Source of the DNA: [Mycobacterium] stephanolepidis
Lineage (GTDB): Bacteria > Actinomycetota > Actinomycetes > Mycobacteriales > Mycobacteriaceae
Direction of reading: 5' to 3'
Assembly (NCBI RefSeq): GCF_002356335.1
Contig: NZ_AP018165.1
Span: forward strand, 2,418,001 to 2,482,000
Length of the DNA stretch: 64,000 nucleotides
Part shown: one piece after another, positions 17,877-25,236 of the stretch
Position numbering within the stretch: the first letter of the stretch is position 1
Layout: every line of letters begins with the position of its first letter
The notes under the pieces: model-generated
What the model was told of the DNA's origin: nothing
The model's database searches: none
Seen by the model: the letters and a program-made list of their open reading frames with translations, nothing else
Program-made: the position numbers and the translations under genes

Positions 17877-18896
17877 CTAAAGGGCGTTCGCATCGATAAT
17901 CGCGGAGGCGAACTCCTTGGGCGCCTCCTGCGGGACGTTGTGTCCGACACCGTCGAGGATTCGGTGGGAGTACTTGCCCGTGAACATCTTCCGATAGGTA
18001 GCCCCGTCCTTGGCCGGCCCGTCGAAATCGCTACCGATCGTGATGGTTGGCACGCTGATGGTTGGCTTGGTCGCCAACTTGGCCTCGACGGCGTCGTAGC
18101 GCGGCTCGCCCTTGGCCAGCCCGAGCCGCCACCGATAGTTGTGTATCACGATGTCGACATGGTCGGGGTTGTCGAAGGCGCCGGCCGATCGGTCATAGGT
18201 GGTGTCGTCGAAGGTCCACGTCGGTGAGGCGTTGTGCCAGATGAGCTTGTTGAAGTCGTGGGTATTTTGCCGGTATCCCCGTAACCCACGGTCGGTGGAG
18301 AAGTAGTACTGGTACCACCAGCCCAGTTCCGCTTGTGGTGACAGCGGCTGCTGGTTGGCTTCTAGGTTCACGATGATGTAACCGCTGACCGCCGCAAGCG
18401 CTTTGACACGCTCGGGCCAGATCGCGGCCACAATGTCGGCGTTGCGGGCGCCCCAGTCGAACCCGCCGAGAATGGCCGACGGGATCTTCAGCGCGTCCAT
18501 GAAGTCGATGACATCGCCGGCAAGCGCGGCTTGTTGACCGTTGCGAAAGGTGTCCGCGGACCTGAATCGGGTACTGCCGTATCCACGCAGATAGGGCACC
18601 AGAACTCGAAACCCCCTGGCGGTCAGAAGCGGCACCACGTCCAGATAACTGTGAATGTCATAGGGCCACCCATGCAGCAGAATCACCGGTGGTCCATCGA
18701 GTGGGCCCTCATCGACATACCCGACGTCGAGCAGACCCGCGTCGACCTGTTTGACCGGAGGGAACTGTGTACGCGGACGCGCCACGTCGACACGGGCACC
18801 GTTCGAGCACGCCCCGAGGGTGGTAGCACCGACCGCCGCAGCGAGCACCACTGTGGAAAATCCGCGTCTGCTGATCATGTCGGGGAGCCTAATCAT
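17877..18896 (-). CDS. Exported alpha/beta hydrolase lipoprotein (epoxide hydrolase-like)
   Basis: 339 residues. The twin-arginine signal SRRGFSTVVLAAAVG leads to the lipobox LGAC, so it is probably a Tat-exported lipoprotein. The alpha/beta hydrolase core has the oxyanion motif HGWPYD. The nucleophile elbow GGFDWGA places Asp, as in epoxide hydrolases and haloalkane dehalogenases. The catalytic His is in GVGHNVPQE. The likely reaction is hydrolysis of an epoxide or related small molecule outside the membrane; the substrate is unknown. Confidence 0.78.
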   Translation of the reverse strand: MIRLPDMISRRGFSTVVLAAAVGATTLGACSNGARVDVARPRTQFPPVKQVDAGLLDVGYVDEGPLDGPPVILLHGWPYDIHSYLDVVPLLTARGFRVLVPYLRGYGSTRFRSADTFRNGQQAALAGDVIDFMDALKIPSAILGGFDWGARNADIVAAIWPERVKALAAVSGYIIVNLEANQQPLSPQAELGWWYQYYFSTDRGLRGYRQNTHDFNKLIWHNASPTWTFDDTTYDRSAGAFDNPDHVDIVIHNYRWRLGLAKGEPRYDAVEAKLATKPTISVPTITIGSDFDGPAKDGATYRKMFTGKYSHRILDGVGHNVPQEAPKEFASAIIDANAL

Positions 18897-18945
18897 CCGG
18901 CATCACCGACCAGCGGCTGCAGAACGACTATGCGACGATGAGCCG

Positions 18946-19458
18946 ATGGACGCAGCCAAGCTGTTTGTCGCTGGCGCACTCGTCGCCGGTGCCTCGCTAT
19001 CCCTGTCGCTCCCGGCCTGGGCGGAGCCCGGGGTGCCCGGACCTGCGCCGGGACCCTCGACTCCGGACGCGGCCGCACCTGCCATCGGACCCCTGGGCCC
19101 ACCGCCTCCGCCACCAGCTCAGCCCGCGGTTCCCGAGATCGCGAACCCCACGTACGGCTCGGGCTCGAGCGGCCCGTTGGGGACCATCCGCGACCTTTGG
19201 CATCAGGCCCACGACGGTCCACTCGATACGCCCGAAGGTGTCACCGGCCGGCCTGCCGGTGCGGGACCCGCTCCGCAGCTGCCGCCGGGATACATCTCGA
19301 CGAACGCTCCGGAGTCCTCGAATCCCGGAAGGATCAGGGACCCCTATGCGCCGGCACCCTCGGGTCCACCGCTGCCACCCGGATATACGTCGCTGAAGGA
19401 TCCTGCGCCGCCCGGCTATGAACCCGCGGCTCCTGCCCAGGGCAGCCCTACGCCGTGA
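18946..19458 (+). CDS. Proline-rich secreted protein
   Basis: 170 residues. The signal peptide (KLFVAGALVAGASLSLSLP, cleavage after AWA) is followed by a low-complexity chain rich in Pro, Gly and Ala. It contains a twice-used motif LPPGYI/LPPGYT and a PPGYEP variant. It is probably an extended cell-envelope protein; function unknown. An ATG at 18938 is out of frame. Its last codon overlaps the start of the next gene (GTGA), indicating translational coupling. Confidence 0.6.
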   Translation: MDAAKLFVAGALVAGASLSLSLPAWAEPGVPGPAPGPSTPDAAAPAIGPLGPPPPPPAQPAVPEIANPTYGSGSSGPLGTIRDLWHQAHDGPLDTPEGVTGRPAGAGPAPQLPPGYISTNAPESSNPGRIRDPYAPAPSGPPLPPGYTSLKDPAPPGYEPAAPAQGSPTP

Positions 19459-19718
19459 GTAAGCAGGTGCCCGGTGGGGTCGTGCATACGCTGCCCGCAG
19501 ACTTACGCACCGCACTGATCGGGAATCCCACGGCCCTGGCGCTATGGCAGGACATCACCCCGCTGGGGCGCAATGAGTTCATCTGCTGGGTCGAGGATGC
19601 CAAGCAGGAAGCCACCCGGGAACGTCGCATACGGCGTACCCAGGAAGAACTTGAAGAAGGAAAGCGGCGGCCCTGCTGCTGGCCCGGGTGCAAGCACCGC
19701 GAGCGCACGGGCAAGTAG
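19455..19718 (+). CDS. YdeI/OmpD-associated (OmdA) family protein
   Basis: 87 residues, GTG start overlapping the stop of the secreted protein gene. The core LPADLRTALIGNPTALALWQDITPLGRNEFICWVEDAKQ is the C-terminal helical domain found in YdeI/OmdA proteins, linked in some bacteria to bacteriocin tolerance. Many actinobacterial copies, like this one, are short single-domain forms. The C-terminus CCWPGCKHRER is Cys-rich. Role unproven. Confidence 0.7.
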   Translation: MSKQVPGGVVHTLPADLRTALIGNPTALALWQDITPLGRNEFICWVEDAKQEATRERRIRRTQEELEEGKRRPCCWPGCKHRERTGK

Positions 19719-19729
19719 CCGCGGCAACG

Positions 19730-21181
19730 TCAGATGTTGTCAACGGCCAGCGCGTGATTGGCGACCGTGAGCAGGAGATCCGCACTGAGATCGATCAGCT
19801 GCTCCTTACCGATGGCAAGATCACCGGCAAGCCAACTCGTCACGCTCTCCATGAGCGCGCCGAACAACTGGACGCCTGCCAGGGTGACTCTATGGTCCAA
19901 ATCCTGTGATAGGACGCCGGCAGACATGCGGCTCGCCTGGGCACGCATCAACGCGATGAACATGTCGCGTACCTGGGTGCGGTGTTGGTGTGAGCTGTGC
20001 GCCGGGGCTTCGACAAAAACCACGCGCGCCTTGCGCCGATCCCCGGTGAGCAGATCAATACAGGCGCCCAACCCGGCACGCACGACCTGACGCTCATCGG
20101 TCCCGGATGCGGCGATGGCATCGGTCATGGCCGTCAATGTCTGCGTCGCCAGTTCATCGACCAGCGCCACGAAGATCGCGTGGCGATTCTCGAAGTGCTC
20201 ATAGAAGTACCGGTCATTCAGCCCCGTGGCCTGGCACAAACCCGAGACCGAGAGGCTGTTGTAGCCCTGTGAGCCCACAACTTCCAACGATGCGTCCAGC
20301 AGGCGCACGCGGCGCTCGGTTCGCCGCTGATCCATCGGAAAGCGCAGCACCGGAGCCAATATCGCGAAAGGATGCCCATACACCGGGGTCAGCGTTCTGG
20401 GCTTGTCCACGACGGCGCGGGCAATCACACGCGCCGCGTCGAGTGGGGTCTGTCCCGGAAGCAGCCGCATCCACCGGCTCGGTGCGCTCATCCGGGTGTG
20501 CATCAGACCCGCGTAAAAAGTTGTCAGGGTCACCCCATCGCCACGGGCTTCCATTCCGACAGCCCGCATCCAGATATCGAACGCGGCCTTGGACGACAGG
20601 TAGAAGCCCCACTTGGGTACCACCCCGAACATCACGCCCACCGTTGACACGTTGACGATGTGGCCGGTTCCCCGGGCACGCATAGCGGGTAGCAGTGCCA
20701 GGGTGAGTCTCATGGGACCCACGTAGTTGGCCCCCGATGTCGCGTTGACGTCTTTGGGCCTGTCGTAGGAGAGGTGTATCGACCGGCGTAGCGATTTACC
20801 GGCGTTGTGGATGAGATAGTCGACCGCACCGAAATCATGGAGAACAGCCTCGGCGAACTCCGTGATCGAGGTCTCGGATGTTAAGTCGAGCGGGTAAACC
20901 GCTGCATCGCCGCCACTTTCGGCGATACCGGAGGCAACCTGCCGGAGCTGATCCATGGACCGTGCGGCCAGCACCACGCGGGCGCCGGCCTGCGCGAAGA
21001 CTTCAGCGGTGGCGGCGCCGAGCCCGTACGAGGCACCGGTGATGACGACGACCTTTCCCGCAACCTCGCTGCGGAGACGATCGATGTCCCGTAAACCGCG
21101 CGGGCCGATCAGATAAGCGGCCGCGCGTGCGATCGGATGGTGCACGACGGGGGAGGGCCCAGTGGGCAGAATCATTGACAT
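19730..21181 (-). CDS. Short-chain dehydrogenase fused in frame to a TetR-family regulator
   Basis: 483 residues in one uninterrupted frame. Residues about 40-275 are an SDR: TGASYGLG cofactor loop at 48-55, NAG at 126-128, Ser179, and Tyr194/Lys198 in FYLSSKAAF. The protein then runs without a break into RRTERRVRLLDASLEVVG (about 286-303). The TetR helix-turn-helix SVSGLCQATGLNDRYFYEHF (311-330) and a TetR ligand-binding domain to the end follow. Both parts look complete. It could be an enzyme acting as its own regulator, or two genes fused by loss of a stop codon. It is followed on the same strand by nothing, and another tetR lies immediately upstream. Confidence 0.82.
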   Translation of the reverse strand: MSMILPTGPSPVVHHPIARAAAYLIGPRGLRDIDRLRSEVAGKVVVITGASYGLGAATAEVFAQAGARVVLAARSMDQLRQVASGIAESGGDAAVYPLDLTSETSITEFAEAVLHDFGAVDYLIHNAGKSLRRSIHLSYDRPKDVNATSGANYVGPMRLTLALLPAMRARGTGHIVNVSTVGVMFGVVPKWGFYLSSKAAFDIWMRAVGMEARGDGVTLTTFYAGLMHTRMSAPSRWMRLLPGQTPLDAARVIARAVVDKPRTLTPVYGHPFAILAPVLRFPMDQRRTERRVRLLDASLEVVGSQGYNSLSVSGLCQATGLNDRYFYEHFENRHAIFVALVDELATQTLTAMTDAIAASGTDERQVVRAGLGACIDLLTGDRRKARVVFVEAPAHSSHQHRTQVRDMFIALMRAQASRMSAGVLSQDLDHRVTLAGVQLFGALMESVTSWLAGDLAIGKEQLIDLSADLLLTVANHALAVDNI

Positions 21182-21195
21182 CTCGGCGCTTTCGG

Positions 21196-21876
21196 CTACT
21201 TGGTGTTGTCAGTTGAAGGACTTATCGAGGCGAGACCGGTGAGCACCGTTCGTAGCTGCGCATCGGACACCACTGCCTCGACCACACGTTGGCTGAGTTC
21301 GATATCGGGGTCCGATTGCACCGCGCTCAGGACAGTGCCGAAGAAGTTGGCCATGATCAGATCGCGTACCGCATCGCGGGAGATCTCGTCGGTATGCATC
21401 CAATGCAGCACGATGCCCTCGATGAATGAGAGGCAGCCACTGATCGCTGCGCGCAGCACCGGCGTCGATTCGGTTCCGGTGATCTCCACGGCCAACGCGT
21501 GCGCCAGACGTTGGCGATGCTGTTCACGAACACGCCGCACCTCGGCATCGGAGACGTCGGCCAGGAGCGCTTCGAAGGCGCCGGGCTCCTGCTGTGCCCG
21601 ATCCAGAAACTTGCCGACACCCTCGGACAGTCGCTCCAGCGCCGGACCGCGCATCTGGACGAGTTCGCCCCAGAATTCATCGGCGGCCTGCTCGACTACC
21701 GCCAGGTAGAAGCCTCGCTTACCACCGAAGTGATAACTGATCGACCCCGCGGCCACGCCAAGGGTGCGAGCAAGGTCCACGATCGAGACCTCGTCGTACC
21801 GCTGCGTGCTGAAGGCGGCGCGGCCGGCCTCCAGCAGGGCGGCGCGTGACGCGACACCACGTTTGTTGCCGACCAT
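21196..21876 (-). CDS. TetR-family regulator
   Basis: 226 residues. N-terminal DNA-binding domain: SIVDLARTLGVAAGSISYHFGGKRGFYLAVVE. The helical ligand domain follows. It is divergent from the PPOX gene, and the intergenic region carries two copies of TGAATCWGATTCA that suit a TetR dimer. It ends 14 bases before the SDR-TetR fusion gene on the same strand, so the two may be co-transcribed. The regulated ligand is unknown. Confidence 0.82.
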   Translation of the reverse strand: MVGNKRGVASRAALLEAGRAAFSTQRYDEVSIVDLARTLGVAAGSISYHFGGKRGFYLAVVEQAADEFWGELVQMRGPALERLSEGVGKFLDRAQQEPGAFEALLADVSDAEVRRVREQHRQRLAHALAVEITGTESTPVLRAAISGCLSFIEGIVLHWMHTDEISRDAVRDLIMANFFGTVLSAVQSDPDIELSQRVVEAVVSDAQLRTVLTGLASISPSTDNTK

Positions 21877-21891
21877 CTCACCTCCGGTATT

Positions 21892-21955
21892 TGAATCTGA
21901 TTCAGAAAATAACGATTGAGGAGGTGTGCGTCAAGATCTTTCTGAATCAGATTCA
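21892..21955. promoter_or_regulatory. Paired TetR operators
   Basis: Two 13-bp palindromes, TGAATCTGATTCA (21892-21904) and TGAATCAGATTCA (21943-21955), differ only at the central base and are inverted with respect to each other. Their flanks extend the match. Centres are 51 bp apart, close to five helical turns, which would suit cooperative or looped binding. They lie between the tetR start and the PPOX gene. Confidence 0.75.
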
Positions 21956-22035
21956 AATATTTCGCGGCCTCGGCACGATCGGCGCACAGTTGGGATTGCG
22001 CCGCTCGTGGCAAGCACACGGAAGGGATTCCCGTC

Positions 22036-22488
22036 GTGACAGACATATCCGCATTCGCCGAGCTAGTCGATCGTGAGCATGGGCTGTGCGTGCTCAGCAC
22101 GATTCGACGCGACGGCAGCGTCCAGTCATCGGTGATCAATGCCGGCGTGATGCGCCACCCGCGAACCGGTGAGCCGGTGGTTGCACTGGTGGCCGCTGGG
22201 GGCACCCGGAAGCTCGAACATCTGCGGGCAGACCCGCGCGCCACCATCGTGGTGCGCGCCGGATGGCAGTGGGTGACCGTGGAGGGAACCGCGGAGATCA
22301 TCGGCCCGGACGACCAACAAGCCGGTGTCGACGAGGAAACGTTAAGACTTTTGTTGCGCAACATCTTCCAGGCGGCCGGCGGTACCCATGATGACTGGGA
22401 CACCTACGACAGGGTGATGGCCGAGGAACGACGCGCCGCAGTTCTGATCGCACCCGGCCGCGTCTACTCCAATCCCACGCGGGGATAG
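22036..22488 (+). CDS. PPOX/F420-type split-barrel family protein
   Basis: 150 residues from GTG, consistent with the pyridoxamine 5'-phosphate oxidase-like split barrel. LCVLSTIRRDGSVQSSVINAG forms the first strands, TRKLEHLRADPRATIVVRA the cofactor-side loop, and WVTVEGTAEIIG the last strand. In mycobacteria such proteins bind F420 or FMN and reduce small molecules or biliverdin. It is divergent from a tetR with two operators between, so it is probably inducible. Substrate unknown. Confidence 0.8.
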   Translation: MTDISAFAELVDREHGLCVLSTIRRDGSVQSSVINAGVMRHPRTGEPVVALVAAGGTRKLEHLRADPRATIVVRAGWQWVTVEGTAEIIGPDDQQAGVDEETLRLLLRNIFQAAGGTHDDWDTYDRVMAEERRAAVLIAPGRVYSNPTRG

Positions 22489-22504
22489 CCCGCGATGTGC
22501 ACCG

Positions 22505-23113
22505 CTACTTCGCGACCTTGGCTGCTCGCTTCGAGCGCGTGTCATGGGCGGGAAGCATCAGCTCGGCACTGGCGCGCAGATGGGCACGGGCCTCGGCAGC
22601 ACTGAGTTCGTGGGAAAGCCACCGGGAGGCCAGGCCCTCGGTGAGCGCGTTGAGGAGCAAGGCGACGCGGTCGGCGTCGACGGTTTCGGACACCTCACCG
22701 ATCTCCTGAGTGGCACGGATGGCGGCAGCGGTTTCGCGCGTCCACTCGTGGGACGTTCGTGCCAGAGGTGCGCGTATCGGTTCCTCGTAGACGGCGGATG
22801 CGCGCAACTCGTTCCAAACCAGAGAGTTCTCCACCACCTCCGGGGAGTCTTGGATTTCGGCGAGGAGATGCTCGATGAGCTGGGCTCGCGACACTCCGGA
22901 GCCGCTGGCGGCCTGCCGATATGCGCGCGCCTGGTCGTTGATGTAGGTGAGAGCTGCCGCGAGCAGACCGTCACGGTCTTTGAAGTGGTAGTAGAGCAGG
23001 CCTGATGACACCCCAGCCACTTGCGCGACGTCGCTGACGCGCAGGCCGCGGACGCCGTTCTCGGCGATAGCGGCGGCGCTGGCCTGCAGGATCGCATCCT
23101 GTCGACTGGTCAC
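22505..23113 (-). CDS. TetR-family regulator of the agmatine operon
   Basis: 202 residues. The helix-turn-helix is LRVSDVAQVAGVSSGLLYYHFKDRDGLLAAAL. It is the third gene of an apparent aguB-aguA-tetR transcript, 32 bases after aguA. A GTG start at 23113, eight bases after GGGAG, is preferred over GTG 23122. A self-regulating repressor that senses agmatine, carbamoylputrescine or putrescine would fit, and a palindrome (ACTGAAAATTCAGT) sits upstream of aguB. Confidence 0.8.
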   Translation of the reverse strand: MTSRQDAILQASAAAIAENGVRGLRVSDVAQVAGVSSGLLYYHFKDRDGLLAAALTYINDQARAYRQAASGSGVSRAQLIEHLLAEIQDSPEVVENSLVWNELRASAVYEEPIRAPLARTSHEWTRETAAAIRATQEIGEVSETVDADRVALLLNALTEGLASRWLSHELSAAEARAHLRASAELMLPAHDTRSKRAAKVAK

Positions 23114-23145
23114 CTGACACACTCCCTTCCGCGGCGGACAGCTCG

Positions 23146-24183
23146 CTACATGTTAGGGAAGGACAGGGCGGGCTGTTGTTGGGTGATGCAGTGGATACCA
23201 CCGCCACGCGCGAAGATCTCGCGCGCATCGACGGTTACCACCCGGCGGCCCGGATACTCCTCGGCAAGAATGGCTTCAGCGGTATCGTCGGCTGAATCAC
23301 CGAACTGGCAGGCGATCACGCCATCATTGACGACCAGATGGTTGATGTAGCTGTAGTCCACCCAGCCTTCGCTGTCACGAAGCACCTGCGGTGCAGGAAC
23401 ATGCGTTATCTCCCAAGGCTTTCCCTGGGCATCGTGACTCTGTGCCAGCAGGTCGGCGATCGCCCGGGTGACGTCGTAATCGGGGTGCGCGGCATCGTTC
23501 TGTGCGTGTACCAGCAGCCGTCCCGGAGACGGAATCGTGGCCACCATGTCGACGTGGCCGCGTGTGCCGAAGCGTTCATAGTCGCGAGTCAGGCCACGCG
23601 GCAGCCAGATCACATGACGAGCGCCGATCGTGCGCGCCAACTCGGCTTCGACCGCGGCCTTGTCCAGCCCCGGATTGCGGGCGGGATCGAGCTGCACAGT
23701 ATCGGTGACTAGCACTGTGCCCTCGCCGTCGACCTGGATGCCGCCGCCCTCATTGACCAAGGGGGAGGAGATGACCTCCGCCCCGGCGAGCCCGCCGACA
23801 ATTTCGCCGATACGCGCGTCGTTGTCCCAGCGCGCCCAATCGCCGGCGCCGCCCCATCCGTTGAACACCCAGTCCACCGCACCTTGGCGCCCATCCGCGG
23901 AGTGCACAAAGGTGGGGCCGATATCTCTCATCCAGGCGTCATCGAGCGGCGCCTCGAATGTCTCGATTTCCTGGGATAGATATGTGCGCGCCGCAGAGCG
24001 ATCGGCGGGGTCAACAATCATCGAGACCGGCGCGAAGTCGAGGATGGCGTGCGCGACCGCGGCCCAGGCGGTGCGTGCCTCGTGCGCGGATTCCGCGTTC
24101 TCGAAGACGGCGGCCCCACGTGGCGGAAATGCCATCCAGACGCGCTGCTGCGGTGCCGATTCCGGCGGCATGAGCCAGGTCAT
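23146..24183 (-). CDS. aguA: Agmatine deiminase
   Basis: 345 residues. It hydrolyses agmatine to N-carbamoylputrescine and ammonia. Guanidine-group-modifying fold with MRDIGPTF, VDWVFNGWGG, NEGGGIQVDG, HVDMVA and the nucleophilic Cys332 in GGGIHCITQQQPA near the C-terminus, all diagnostic of the family. The ATG overlaps the aguB stop by four bases (ATGA), so the two are translationally coupled. Together they make putrescine from agmatine. Confidence 0.92.
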   Translation of the reverse strand: MTWLMPPESAPQQRVWMAFPPRGAAVFENAESAHEARTAWAAVAHAILDFAPVSMIVDPADRSAARTYLSQEIETFEAPLDDAWMRDIGPTFVHSADGRQGAVDWVFNGWGGAGDWARWDNDARIGEIVGGLAGAEVISSPLVNEGGGIQVDGEGTVLVTDTVQLDPARNPGLDKAAVEAELARTIGARHVIWLPRGLTRDYERFGTRGHVDMVATIPSPGRLLVHAQNDAAHPDYDVTRAIADLLAQSHDAQGKPWEITHVPAPQVLRDSEGWVDYSYINHLVVNDGVIACQFGDSADDTAEAILAEEYPGRRVVTVDAREIFARGGGIHCITQQQPALSFPNM

Positions 24184-25163
24184 GACGCCTGCGACCCGTA
24201 GGGGCTGGCCGTGTCGACAGGTGCGGTGAGGCGGCCATAGGTGTCGGGCCGGCGGGTTGTGTTGAACGGGAACAGATCCAGCCAATCCTGGCGCTGCTGA
24301 AGATCGATATCCGCCACCAACACCGCTGCCGCATCACGAGGGGCCTGCACCAGAATTCGGCCATATGGATCGGAAATGAACGAGGAACCATAGAAGTTGA
24401 CGCCTCCCTCATTTCCGAAACGGTTGGGCACCACCATGAATGTCCCTGCGGTAATGCCGTTTCCCACAATCACGTGCTGCCAGAGCGGCTGGGTATCAAA
24501 GGCCGGGAACGCCGGTTCGGAACCGATCGCCGTGGGATAGACCAGGATCTCCGCACCGGCCAGCGAGTACATCCGCGAGACCTCCGGGAACCATTCGTCC
24601 CAGCAGGTGGGCATGCCGACGGCGGCATTATCGAGTTCGGCCACGCGGTACAGCGGATACGCGTCTTCCGCAGGGCCAGTTCGAAAGTACGTGTCCTCGT
24701 AGTAACCCTCGGTGATGGGTATATGGAGTTTCCGAGTGCGCCCGACGAGTTCACCGCCAGGGGATACCAAGATGGCGGTGTTGTATCCGAGCCCGTCGGC
24801 CGCATCGGCGCGTTCGTACAAGGACGCGTGCACCAGCACGCCGTTCTCCTTGGCGGCCTGTGTGGCGAAGGAGAATGTCGGCCCGGACAGCAGTTCCTCG
24901 GCGTTGGCGCCGGGGTTCGCGTCTGCCCGTACGTCCGCGGGGTAGCGCGACAGTGTCAGCTCCGGCAGGAACACCGCCTTCGCGCCCTGTGCGGCGGCCA
25001 AGTGAATACCCCTGAAGAGATGATCGCGCAGGTGGTCTGGATCGCTGAGCCAACGGTGCTGCACCAGAGCCACGCGTAACGGCGCGCGCTGGGGGGTGTG
25101 TACCCGGGCCGGTGAGGGTGGCGGTGTGAGCGCAGTTGTGACGATGAATCCCGATTCGGGCAT
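24180..25163 (-). CDS. aguB: N-carbamoylputrescine amidase (nitrilase superfamily)
   Basis: 327 residues. It hydrolyses N-carbamoylputrescine to putrescine, CO2 and ammonia. The nitrilase triad is visible: Glu in FLPELTLS, Lys in RTRKLHIP, Cys in GMPTCWDEWFPE. The substrate-type segment ITEGYYEDTYFRTG resembles AguB. A strong AGGAGG lies six bases before the ATG. The first 27 residues are an extra, poorly conserved leader. It is the first gene of the operon with aguA and a tetR, and divergent from an exported amidohydrolase. Confidence 0.9.
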   Translation of the reverse strand: MPESGFIVTTALTPPPSPARVHTPQRAPLRVALVQHRWLSDPDHLRDHLFRGIHLAAAQGAKAVFLPELTLSRYPADVRADANPGANAEELLSGPTFSFATQAAKENGVLVHASLYERADAADGLGYNTAILVSPGGELVGRTRKLHIPITEGYYEDTYFRTGPAEDAYPLYRVAELDNAAVGMPTCWDEWFPEVSRMYSLAGAEILVYPTAIGSEPAFPAFDTQPLWQHVIVGNGITAGTFMVVPNRFGNEGGVNFYGSSFISDPYGRILVQAPRDAAAVLVADIDLQQRQDWLDLFPFNTTRRPDTYGRLTAPVDTASPYGSQAS

Positions 25164-25201
25164 TGCGTACCTCCTGGGTGGATAACAGGACGGTAGAACA
25201 A

Positions 25202-25215
25202 ACTGAAAATTCAGT
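25202..25215. promoter_or_regulatory. Palindromic operator candidate for the agmatine operon
   Basis: ACTGAA and TTCAGT form a six-base inverted repeat with an AA centre, 39 bases before the aguB start and 22 before the divergent amidohydrolase start. On the minus strand TTGACT overlaps it and could be a -35 element, with TACCGT 17 bases on. The operon's own TetR is the likely binder (inference). Confidence 0.5.
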
Positions 25216-25236
25216 CAAGACTGGTATTGTGCAGAT

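Noticed and set aside
18319..19458. Pro-rich repeat as a PE/PPE protein
   Set aside because: No PE or PPE motif is present; it has an ordinary signal peptide and low-complexity body.
21846..22076. A 76-codon plus-strand frame across the TetR/PPOX intergenic region
   Set aside because: It runs through both operators and overlaps the divergent tetR start and the PPOX start in another frame. No domain is seen.
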